NCBI RefSeq assembly: GCF_000428825.1
Contig: NZ_AUAR01000017.1
Span: 35,356 to 99,355 of the forward strand
DNA: 64,000 nt
Reading direction: 5' to 3'
Origin: Desulfomicrobium escambiense DSM 10707
GTDB lineage: Bacteria; Desulfobacterota; Desulfovibrionia; Desulfovibrionales; Desulfomicrobiaceae
The position numbers were made by a program, and so were the translations under genes. The number at the start of each line of letters is the position of its first letter. The first letter of the stretch is position 1. A model generated the notes under the pieces. It was not told the origin of the DNA. It made no database searches and was given only the letters and a program-made list of their open reading frames with translations. Positions 34,982-42,030 of this stretch are shown here, piece by piece.

Positions 34982-35423
34982 TCACTTTTCCTCATCCGCC
35001 CCTCTCCTGCCCAGCCACCCCTCAATTTCGCGCATGTACTCCACGAACACGTCCACATGACCGTTAACAACATCCTGAACAATCTGCCAATTCACTGCGA
35101 CATAATCATGCACCGCGATATTGCGCAGGCCAACGCTGCGGCGAAGGGCGCTGGCCGTAGCGCCCGAAATGACTCCGTGTTCGCGTAGCGCGATGAAGGC
35201 TTCTCCCATCGTGTCCGGGAGTTTGCCGGAGAGATCGATCGGAGAGCATGTGCAAGGCGATGTCCACGCTCAGTTGCACCGCGCGTTGGAGATTCACGCT
35301 CAAGATATCCTGCAGATCGAAATCGCGAAGCAGCTCTTCATGCGTAAACCCGCGCTTGGAGCGGATTCTGTTCACGCACCTGCCAAGAGATTCCATTTTC
35401 CGCAAAACGAGCACTTCATCCAT
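34982..35423 (-). pseudogene. HepT-like HEPN protein, broken by a frameshift
   Basis: The first part (from ATG 35423) reads MDEVLVLRKMESLGRC to LSDRS, a normal DUF86/HepT N-terminus. Near 35230 the frame shifts, and the C-terminal half continues in another frame from TMGEAFIALREHG to the stop at 34982, carrying the HEPN motif RNIAVHDY. One extra base (or two missing) around CGATCTCTCC explains it. The start overlaps the upstream mntA-like gene by 8 bases. Either a true pseudogene or a sequencing error in a short repetitive run. Confidence 0.82.
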
Positions 35424-35814
35424 GCAGGCTTCTCCTCACCTTGGCCCTGAGCGCCCGAAGCACCATTGGCCGCATGTCTTCCCGGTACCCGATCGCCCGA
35501 ATGGCCAGCTCTGCCAAAAGAGAAGCGTCCCGCTTTACCGCGACCTCCCCACCCAGGACGATCTGCGCCAGAAACTCCCCCTGCGCCGTGCGCAGATCGG
35601 CGACATCGACCTCGCACCCCAGCGCTTCAGACAACCGTGCGCTCAATTCACCCTGTCGAGATGGAGACATCTCTCCGTCCAGCGCCACGGCCACGTCGGC
35701 ATCCGAACCGGCATGGGTTTTCCCGGACGCCTGCGACCCGAACAAAATGGCCAGCCGGATATCCGGGTCGGTCAGGGTTTGGCCGATGATGCGCAGCATG
35801 CTTTGCGTATTCAT
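35416..35814 (-). CDS. MntA-like minimal nucleotidyltransferase (antitoxin)
   Basis: 132 residues from ATG at 35814. Pol-beta fold motifs are LFGSQASGKTHAGSDADVAV: GS at 26-27 and the metal-binding D38 and D40. In MntA-HepT pairs the MntA protein adds AMP groups to the HepT HEPN tyrosine and so blocks the toxin. Here it precedes a HepT-like gene that is frameshifted, so the pair may no longer work. It lies directly downstream of an intact HepT gene. Confidence 0.88.
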   Translation of the reverse strand: MNTQSMLRIIGQTLTDPDIRLAILFGSQASGKTHAGSDADVAVALDGEMSPSRQGELSARLSEALGCEVDVADLRTAQGEFLAQIVLGGEVAVKRDASLLAELAIRAIGYREDMRPMVLRALRAKVRRSLHG

Positions 35815-35818
35815 CTTC

Positions 35819-36280
35819 TCACTCACACTTCGCGTCACTTGCCACACTGTAGCCGTCACTTCCGCATCGACGTTCGAGATGTCCCGTCAACCCCGACAAC
35901 ACATCCAGAAGAAACCCATATTCCCGATTCCTGACAATGGCTTCGACAACTGCGTCATCAACATTGAGGTAATCGTGCACAAGGACGTTGCGAAATCCCA
36001 CTATTTTCATCAGGTTGGCGTGTGTCCCCCGATCCAGAACACCCGCGCTGCACAGCTCGTCCAGGCTCTCCCTGCTTTTCGCGACCCGGATGCCCAATGC
36101 CACTTCAGCCACGTATCGCGACATGCCGATGACGGATTCCACAAGGATCTGCAGCGCCCGTTGAATGGCCAGGAGGTCCGTCTCCGAAAACCCCTCCCGC
36201 CTGCCATGAAAGCCGTCCAGAATCCGCGTCATGCGCGCGGCGTTACGGTTCAGCTCGTGTTCGTACAGTTCATCCCGCAT
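35819..36280 (-). CDS. HepT-like HEPN ribonuclease toxin
   Basis: 153 residues from ATG at 36280, overlapping the upstream MntA-like gene by 11 bases (the longer frame upstream is a shadow of that gene). An all-helical DUF86 protein with the HEPN motif RNVLVHDY (R97, H102, Y104), the R-x4-H-x-Y signature of HepT. In known systems HepT cuts RNA and is silenced by AMPylation of this Tyr. The C-terminal tail is Cys/Ser-rich and may be extra. Confidence 0.88.
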   Translation of the reverse strand: MRDELYEHELNRNAARMTRILDGFHGRREGFSETDLLAIQRALQILVESVIGMSRYVAEVALGIRVAKSRESLDELCSAGVLDRGTHANLMKIVGFRNVLVHDYLNVDDAVVEAIVRNREYGFLLDVLSGLTGHLERRCGSDGYSVASDAKCE

Positions 36281-36665
36281 GAGCGTAATCCTTCTCAACC
36301 GTTGAAACGATCGACGCCTCGACCCTGCGCACCCTCGGCACTCCCCGATCAAAAAACCGCATGCCGCGAATGATGTTCCATTGCAGGGGCGGGGGAACTT
36401 GTTCCACATCCACGACCGAAATCCGATCATACATGTGAAGCTCCCTTTCCAGAATCGTCTCGACCTCCTGCGGCCGCAAGGCTCTTTCGACCGGGTCCGA
36501 AGCGTATTCGGAAAAAAGAATGCCGATATCCCAATCGCTTTCCGGCCGGCCAGTGCCTCTGGCCCTGGAACCATAGAGATAGATGGCGTCCACGTTGAAC
36601 GCCGAAAGAATGGCGTTCGCAATGCGCTCCAGGGTCTGACGGGATTCTTTGTTCAATCTTTCCAT
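36270..36665 (-). CDS. MntA-like minimal nucleotidyltransferase (antitoxin)
   Basis: A 131-residue nucleotidyltransferase with YGSRARGTGRPESDWDIGIL: GS (32-33), then D44 and D46 with Trp between them. It is the first gene of an MntA-HepT pair, followed by the HepT gene with an 11-base overlap. It starts 92 bases after fcl ends, so it could be read from the fcl transcript or from its own promoter. Confidence 0.88.
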   Translation of the reverse strand: MERLNKESRQTLERIANAILSAFNVDAIYLYGSRARGTGRPESDWDIGILFSEYASDPVERALRPQEVETILERELHMYDRISVVDVEQVPPPLQWNIIRGMRFFDRGVPRVRRVEASIVSTVEKDYAHAG

Positions 36666-36757
36666 CTCCGCCTCACCTTTCCTTCAATCCGAAGAGCAAT
36701 CAATAGAGAAAACCCGGGATCGCCTCCCCGAGTTCGGCCAGATAGGGGGTAAGGCTA

Positions 36758-37771
36758 TCAAATCTTCCTTTGTTCATTCTGGAAATACCATCCATACGCC
36801 AAACCGATCCCCACCGGCAACGCAACGTTCGGACGCCAGTCCATCCCGCTCATCCTCGACACATCGAGAAGCTTTTGCGGCGTTCCATCGGGCTTGCCAG
36901 CATCAAAGACAATCTCGCCCTCAAAGCCCACAACCTCCGCGACCATGCCCGCAAGCTCGGCGATAGTCACATCTTCGCCGCAGCCGATGTTGACCAGGGG
37001 CGGTTCGTGGTCGTTGAACAGCGCTTCGGTCTTTCCGGCCGCGATCATCAGGAATGCGCAGGCGCCGGCCAAATCGTCGCTGTAGAGGAACTCGCGGCGC
37101 GGCGTGCCCGTACCCCAAACGGTAAAGCTCCTGTCGCCGCGCACCTTGGCCTCGTGCGCCTTGCGGATCAGGGCGGGCAGGACGTGGCTGGTCTGCAGGT
37201 CGTAATTGTCGCCCGGACCGTAAAGATTTGTGGGCATGACCGCCAGATACCTTGTGCCGTACTGACGGTTGTACGCCCAGCACATCTCGATGCCCGCGAT
37301 CTTGGCCAGGGCATAGGGCCGGTTCGTGGCTTCCAGGGGGCCGGTCAGCAGATAGGATTCGCGTATGGGCTGCGGGCATTCGCGGGGATAGATGCAGCTT
37401 GAGCCCAGGAAAAGGAGGCGCTGCACGCCGGACTCGTAGGCGCTGTGGATGACGTTTGTCTGGATGGCCAGGTTGGCGTGGATGAAATCCGCTGGGTACG
37501 TGTTGTTGGCGTGGATGCCGCCGACCTTGGCCGCAGCCAGGAAGACGTGATCGGGCCGCCGGCGTTCGAAGAAGGAACGCACCGCGCCCTGGTCCATGAG
37601 ATCCAGGGGTTCCAGGCGAACGCGGCCTGCTGCCTCGGGGCCGAAATCCGGCGCCTTGCGGTGGATGGTGCCGACGATGTTTTCAAAACCCCGGGCCAGC
37701 AGTGCGCGCACCAAGGCGCTGCCGACCATGCCGGCCGCCCCGGCTACGAGGATCTTGTCTGTCGTTTTCAT
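36758..37771 (-). CDS. fcl: GDP-L-fucose synthase
   Basis: 337 residues from ATG at 37771. An SDR enzyme with VAGAAGMVGSAL near residue 8, AAKVGGIHANNTYPADFI (a mark of the family), SSCIYPRECPQPI and YALAKIAGIEMC (catalytic Tyr-x3-Lys), and NLYGPGDNYD. It epimerises and reduces GDP-4-keto-6-deoxymannose to GDP-L-fucose. It works with Gmd, encoded 1.7 kb upstream, but the two are separated by an unrelated AlbA_2-type gene. Confidence 0.94.
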   Translation of the reverse strand: MKTTDKILVAGAAGMVGSALVRALLARGFENIVGTIHRKAPDFGPEAAGRVRLEPLDLMDQGAVRSFFERRRPDHVFLAAAKVGGIHANNTYPADFIHANLAIQTNVIHSAYESGVQRLLFLGSSCIYPRECPQPIRESYLLTGPLEATNRPYALAKIAGIEMCWAYNRQYGTRYLAVMPTNLYGPGDNYDLQTSHVLPALIRKAHEAKVRGDRSFTVWGTGTPRREFLYSDDLAGACAFLMIAAGKTEALFNDHEPPLVNIGCGEDVTIAELAGMVAEVVGFEGEIVFDAGKPDGTPQKLLDVSRMSGMDWRPNVALPVGIGLAYGWYFQNEQRKI

Positions 37772-37805
37772 CTGCGTGTCATCACCATGCACCATCCATT
37801 TCGCT

Positions 37806-39203
37806 CTACCCTATTAATCTAATACGATATTTTTGCATGCGACTTGTGGGCTTCTCCGGAATGGTGTGTTCTATCATTCCGGCATCAAGCAAAGCGCGCA
37901 CGACCTTGTTGAGCTGCCCCGAGACTCGTTTCTGCCCAAGCCGAGCTGAAATCTCGGCCTTTCCTGCTGGCCCTTCCGCCAGAATACGCAGCACAGCTTT
38001 TTCCAACGACTCTGGCTGCGACTCTGGCTGCGACTCTGGCTGTGCATTGTCTTTAACCCGTCGACGGACGACCGCTTTGAATTGATTGCCTGTACGATCA
38101 TCGATCAGCTCGATTTCGGACCAATTCGCAAAGGCTCGCGGAATGCCGCTCCCAAGTCCACGATAGGGCAACATGTGGAACGCGTGGGAGGCCAGCACAG
38201 GATTTCGAAGATTTGAAATGCCGTAGCGGATCTTTTCGGTATCCAGATGGTTAGGCAGATGTCCGGGGCTGATGATCTCGACCCGATCGGAAAAAATCAG
38301 CAGCCGAATAGGGGCGCTCAAAAAATAATCACGATGCACCAGGGCGTTAACGAGCAACTCTTCAAAAACGTCCTCAGGTATCTCCAACAATCCAGGGCTG
38401 TTGAACCCTTGACCACCCTGTACATGCCGCAGGTTGCGTTTGAGAAAGGCCATGGCGCGTCGATACTGCTCGAACAGATCACCATCTATGTCCTCGCTGT
38501 CCAAGTAGCGATTGCCATGTAACACCGTGCCTGGAAAAGCGACGGATTTGACAATGAAGGATGGCTTATACACGTGCGGCGACTTGCCGAACAACATCAG
38601 AGCCGCCAGATTGGGAACGCCGTCACGCGCCAAATTAAGGTTTGCGAGCAATTGCGGCAGAGCCAGGCCGGTACTCTCGACAGATCGCTGATAGCGCCTG
38701 CCAAAGTATTTGCCCAAGGCGTCCTGATCGAGATCGTTGAACGTGGCCGATTGAACCGGAACCTCGTCCGCATACACGAGACCGGAGGATTGAAACAGTC
38801 GCTGCATCTCTTCTCGTGCGGTCACGTGGCGCTTGTCCGCTCCGCTCTTGACCCAAATCCGGCCCTGGGCGTCCACGTAGGGCTTGTTTAATCCCTCAGC
38901 CACATCAATCACCACAACAAGGCCATTTTCTGTCATGACATTGCTGCTTGTCGGATTAATGGGCGGACGAACATTCTGCGAAGAAGCATTCGACAACAAC
39001 TGATTGAGCCGGGACACATCCGCCACGTCCAAGCCGCCGACATTCCCGCTATCGTCGACGCCAATCAGCAGCGATCCACCTCTTGTATTCGCAAAAGCGA
39101 TCAATTCCGCTGCCAGCGAGTCGATATTGCTGAAATCTCGCTTGAATTGGTGGCGACTATCCTCGCCTCTGGCAATGATGGCAGTGAGTTCAGCTTCGTT
39201 CAT
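37806..39203 (-). CDS. AlbA_2/Schlafen-type DNA-binding protein with divergent ATPase domain
   Basis: 465 residues. The N-terminal AlbA_2 (Schlafen core) domain has DSRHQFKRDFSN, ELIAFANTRGGSLLIGVDD and GRIWVKSGADKRHVTAREE. The C-terminal GHKL-like ATPase domain (HATPase_c_4/AAA_4 type) has VFEELLVNALVHRDYF and YRGLGSGIPRA. A linker with QPES three times precedes a C-terminal winged-helix-like region (KAEISARLGQKRVSGQLNKV). Proteins of this type are often called transcriptional regulators and some belong to defence islands. The exact job is unknown. It separates fcl from gmd and looks like an insertion into the glycan operon. Confidence 0.83.
   Translation of the reverse strand: MNEAELTAIIARGEDSRHQFKRDFSNIDSLAAELIAFANTRGGSLLIGVDDSGNVGGLDVADVSRLNQLLSNASSQNVRPPINPTSSNVMTENGLVVVIDVAEGLNKPYVDAQGRIWVKSGADKRHVTAREEMQRLFQSSGLVYADEVPVQSATFNDLDQDALGKYFGRRYQRSVESTGLALPQLLANLNLARDGVPNLAALMLFGKSPHVYKPSFIVKSVAFPGTVLHGNRYLDSEDIDGDLFEQYRRAMAFLKRNLRHVQGGQGFNSPGLLEIPEDVFEELLVNALVHRDYFLSAPIRLLIFSDRVEIISPGHLPNHLDTEKIRYGISNLRNPVLASHAFHMLPYRGLGSGIPRAFANWSEIELIDDRTGNQFKAVVRRRVKDNAQPESQPESQPESLEKAVLRILAEGPAGKAEISARLGQKRVSGQLNKVVRALLDAGMIEHTIPEKPTSRMQKYRIRLIG
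38007..38042 (-). repeat. Three perfect 12-bp tandem repeats coding for QPES
   Basis: The plus strand has CGACTCTGGCTG three times in a row. The unit is a multiple of three, so changes in copy number would alter the length of the linker between the ATPase and winged-helix parts without breaking the frame. Confidence 0.85.
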
Positions 39204-39265
39204 TTGTCCGTCTTACTCATTAATCTTGACGTCTTCATCCATTTCAGGACTTGGGACTGGTTTCA

Positions 39266-39290
39266 AATTGTCCTTCGTGGAAGGACAATT
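39266..39290. repeat. Perfect inverted repeat, 11-bp arms with a 3-base loop
   Basis: AATTGTCCTTC, loop GTG, GAAGGACAATT. It lies in the 287-base gap between gmd and the AlbA_2 gene. No T-run follows on either side, so it is more like an operator or a hairpin element than an intrinsic terminator. Confidence 0.75.
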
Positions 39291-39423
39291 GGTTCGAAAA
39301 GTATCCGCGCCGGGAGGACGACTGGGTTAAAATATGTTCCAGCTCTGGCGGACTCGATGCCATCCCTGTGCATACGCCCAGCATGGACAGACGGGACTCT
39401 GGGATTCTCACGCCGGAAATGCA

Positions 39424-39450
39424 TGGATCCCCGCCTTCGCGGGAACGACG
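39424..39450. repeat. REP-like hairpin sequence
   Basis: TGGATCCCCGCCTTCGCGGG followed by AACGACG, with arms CCCGC/GCGGG. Near-identical short sequences are scattered in intergenic DNA of many proteobacteria. Only this copy was seen in the window. Confidence 0.6.
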
Positions 39451-39490
39451 CACTCTCTCTGCGCTGCACCGGCTTCTTTTCTTGGCCGCC

Positions 39491-40609
39491 TCATTCCTGC
39501 GGCGTATTGACGCAAAACCCCGCACGCATACACAGCTCTTCCTTCTTCGCTTCTTCCAGGTCCGCGCGAACCATTTCCCCGACCAGCTCCCGAAACGTGA
39601 TCCTCGGTTTCCACCCAAGCCTCTCCTTGCCCTTGGATGGATCGCCCAGCAGAGTCTCCACCTCGGTGGGACGGAAATAGCGCGAGTCCACGGCCACGAC
39701 GGTCTTGCCGTTGGCCGGATTGACGCCCTTCTCATCCACCCCTTCGCCGGAAAATTCGATGGTCATGCCCAGTTCACCCGCCGCGGCCTGCACGAATTCG
39801 CGCACCGAGTGCTGCTCGCCCGTGGCGATGACGTAGTCGTCCGGGGCGCCCTGCTGGAGCATGAGCCACTGCATCTCTACGTAGTCTTTTGCGTGGCCCC
39901 AGTCGCGCAGGGCGTTCAGATTGCCCAGGAACAGGCATTCCTGCAGGCCGAGGTGGATGCGGGCCAGGGCGCGGGTGATCTTGCGGGTGACGAAAGTCTC
40001 GCCGCGAATGGGGGACTCGTGGTTGAAGAGGATGCCGTTGCAGGCGTACATGCCGTAGGCCTCGCGGTAGTTGACCGCTATCCAGTAGGCGTAGAGCTTG
40101 GCGCAGGCGTAGGGCGAACGCGGGTAGAAAGGCGTCTTCTCGGTCTGAGGGACTTCCTGCACCAGTCCGTAGAGCTCGGACGTCGAGGCCTGATAGAAGC
40201 GCGTCTTCTTCTCCAACCCCAGAATACGGATGGCCTCCAGCATGCGCAGGGCTCCCAACGCGTCTACATTGGCCGTGTACTCCGGCGTCTCGAAGGATAC
40301 CTGCACGTGGGACTGGGCCGCCAGATTGTAGATTTCGTCGGGCTGGACCTGTTGGATGATGCGAATGAGGTTGGACGCGTCCGTCAGGTCCCCGTAGTGC
40401 AGGAAGAAACGGCGGCTCTTCTCGTGCGGATCCTGATAGAGGTGATCGATACGATCCGTGTTGAAGAGGGAAGCCCGGCGCTTGATGCCGTGGACCTCAT
40501 AGCCCTTGGCCAGCAGGAACTCGGCCAGATAGGCTCCGTCCTGGCCGGTGATGCCGGTAATGAGGGCTTTCTTGCCCTTTCCGGGCATCATTTCGTCAAC
40601 TCGTTGCAT
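39491..40609 (-). CDS. gmd: GDP-mannose 4,6-dehydratase
   Basis: 372 residues from ATG at 40609, preceded by AAGGTG. The GMD features are [65 protein letters not shown] (catalytic Tyr-x3-Lys), [19 protein letters not shown] and [13 protein letters not shown]. It makes GDP-4-keto-6-deoxy-mannose, which Fcl turns into GDP-L-fucose. It is the most upstream gene of the minus-strand glycan locus, 51 bases after the wHTH regulator, so it may mark the start of the operon. Confidence 0.96.
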   Translation of the reverse strand: MQRVDEMMPGKGKKALITGITGQDGAYLAEFLLAKGYEVHGIKRRASLFNTDRIDHLYQDPHEKSRRFFLHYGDLTDASNLIRIIQQVQPDEIYNLAAQSHVQVSFETPEYTANVDALGALRMLEAIRILGLEKKTRFYQASTSELYGLVQEVPQTEKTPFYPRSPYACAKLYAYWIAVNYREAYGMYACNGILFNHESPIRGETFVTRKITRALARIHLGLQECLFLGNLNALRDWGHAKDYVEMQWLMLQQGAPDDYVIATGEQHSVREFVQAAAGELGMTIEFSGEGVDEKGVNPANGKTVVAVDSRYFRPTEVETLLGDPSKGKERLGWKPRITFRELVGEMVRADLEEAKKEELCMRAGFCVNTPQE

Positions 40610-40660
40610 TCAATACACCTTACACCTTGTTGCAGTGCCGAAGGGGGCTCCGCCTGTTGT

Positions 40661-41185
40661 CTAAACCACTTTCCAATGCGGTCGTTGCAAAAAAGTCCGC
40701 TTCGAACCCGCAAACTCTTCCACCCCGACAACCATCACCCGCAGTTTGCGCCTGATCTTCTCTTCCGTGATGCGGACGTACTCCCGCAGCCGGTCGGCCT
40801 TGACCTCGCCGACGATGAGCAGGTCGATGAGTCCCGAGTCCTTGCCAAGGGCGTAATCATCCAGGATGTATACCGCATTCACGTCGCCCAGGTCCGCCCG
40901 GACTTGCTCGATGACCCGGTCGATGCCCAGGCTCTTTTTGACGATGGAATGCAGTTCCGGAAAAATGGGGTGACTGGTGTTGGCCCGAAAGAAAAGGGAG
41001 CGGCCCTGCTTCCTCTTTTCGAGATAGCCGGCCTCGGTCAGGCTATCGAGCTCTTCCTTGACGGCGTTGGGGGACACGGCGAATTCCGTGGCCAGTTCCC
41101 GCAGATAGCAGGAGACGTCGGGGTTGAGGAAGAGCTTCAGGAGAAGCTGGATGCGTGTCTTGGAGGTGAAAAGTTGCGAGAGCAT
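40661..41185 (-). CDS. Winged-helix regulator with a degenerate nucleotidyltransferase-like domain
   Basis: 174 residues from ATG at 41185 (five codons after an earlier weak start). Residues 1-70 form an ArsR-like winged helix (YLRELATEFAVSPNAVKEEL, TEAGYLEKRKQGRSLFFRA). Residues about 100-170 align with a Pol-beta-type nucleotidyltransferase domain, but the usual GS and DxD residues are replaced (VYILDDYALGKDSGLIDLLI), so catalysis is unlikely. Its place just upstream of gmd makes it a candidate regulator of the fucose/glycan operon. This is inference. Confidence 0.8.
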   Translation of the reverse strand: MLSQLFTSKTRIQLLLKLFLNPDVSCYLRELATEFAVSPNAVKEELDSLTEAGYLEKRKQGRSLFFRANTSHPIFPELHSIVKKSLGIDRVIEQVRADLGDVNAVYILDDYALGKDSGLIDLLIVGEVKADRLREYVRITEEKIRRKLRVMVVGVEEFAGSKRTFLQRPHWKVV

Positions 41186-41239
41186 GGCGACTTCGTACAA
41201 TTATCTTGAACGATATGCAAGAAGGCGGAAATTTTTGCG

Positions 41240-41278
41240 GCAAAAAAATTGCGGCCCCGGCCGAATGACCGGGACCGC
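41240..41278 (-). terminator. Intrinsic terminator after the ComEA-like gene
   Basis: On the minus strand GCGGTCCCGG, an 8-base loop, then CCGGGGCCGC (one wobble pair), followed by AATTTTTTT. It lies 29 bases after the ComEA-like stop and before the wHTH gene. Confidence 0.88.
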
Positions 41279-41306
41279 GCTGGAGGAAGAGCATAACCTT
41301 CTGGAG

Positions 41307-41594
41307 TTATTCTTTCTTGGCCGGTGGCTCCCCGACGCTGATGCGGTCCTTGATGGCCTCGTACTTGGCGGGGCCGATGCCTTTGACCTCGAGGACCTCT
41401 TCGACCGTGGCGAAGGGGTGCGCCTCGCGGTATTCCACGATCTTGGCCGCCGTGGCGGGACCGATGCCGGGGAGGGATGTCAGTTCCTCCACGGTAGCGG
41501 TGTTGACGTTGATGAGGTCGGCGGCAAAGCACGGCGCGCCGAGCAGAAGACCGAAGAGCAGCACACAGACCATGACATGAAACAGTTTCTTCAT
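41307..41594 (-). CDS. ComEA-like secreted helix-hairpin-helix protein
   Basis: A 95-residue protein with a signal peptide (MKKLFHVMVCVLLFGLLLG, cleavage near CFA-AD) and two helix-hairpin-helix motifs (INVNTATVEELTSLPGIG and VEEVLEVKGIGPAKYEAI), as in the DNA-binding part of ComEA. It may bind DNA in the periplasm. Preceded by GGAGG (AAGGAGGTTGTTGG) and followed by its own terminator, so it is probably a single-gene unit. Confidence 0.88.
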   Translation of the reverse strand: MKKLFHVMVCVLLFGLLLGAPCFAADLINVNTATVEELTSLPGIGPATAAKIVEYREAHPFATVEEVLEVKGIGPAKYEAIKDRISVGEPPAKKE

Positions 41595-41808
41595 CCAACA
41601 ACCTCCTTGTGAATTTCGGAAACTGCTAGCATCAAACTTATATCTCCTTCAATATTGATTTTATTACTTATATAAAAACGCACATTTGGTACTCGATGAA
41701 GCACCAACCCAGAAAATATACTGCCAAAATTTCCACCAAATATTCTTCCATCAATACAATACAATAGCATTAAAACTATTCATCGACTACTGATTCAATA
41801 TTACGTTG
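41595..41808. other. Gene-free AT-rich stretch
   Basis: About 210 bases upstream of the ComEA-like gene with no supported gene, rich in A and T. Together with the terminator and the palindrome to its right it makes up a gene-free stretch of about 430 bases. It should hold the promoter of the ComEA-like gene. None was assigned. Confidence 0.5.
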
Positions 41809-41842
41809 CAAAAAAATGCGGACCTGATCTCTCAGGTCCGCA
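41809..41842 (-). terminator. Intrinsic terminator after the U32 gene
   Basis: Perfect stem TGCGGACCTGA / TCAGGTCCGCA (41817-41842) with loop TCTC. On the minus strand seven T follow. It would end minus-strand transcription from the U32 gene, about 190 bases after that gene's stop. Confidence 0.88.
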
Positions 41843-41906
41843 TCTCGTCGACTCCAGCGGGATGGAGCTAATGCTGATGAACTCATGAATGATATGCAAT
41901 TTTCCC

Positions 41907-42030
41907 GAAGCCGTTCAAAAACCGTTCTGGCGAGGCGCGACCCGATTTTCGAGGGCGAAGTGTAGCCGTCTACATGAGCCCTCGAAAATCGGGGAGCAAC
42001 GCTGTCCAGAACGGATTTTTCAACGGCTTC
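41907..42030. repeat. 124-bp nested palindromic element
   Basis: Three nested inverted repeats. The outer arms are 41907-41930 (GAAGCCGTTCAAAAACCG...) and 42006-42030, differing by one substitution and one extra base. The inner arms are CCCGATTTTCGAGGGC (41941-41956) and GCCCTCGAAAATCGGG (41978-41993), a perfect match. A small hairpin TGTAG-CCGT-CTACA is in the centre. It begins at the U32 stop codon. It looks like a miniature, mobile-type or structured RNA element, with no coding capacity. Confidence 0.85.

Noticed and set aside
38007..38042. CRISPR-like repeats
   Set aside because: Three directly joined 12-bp units within a coding frame, no spacers.
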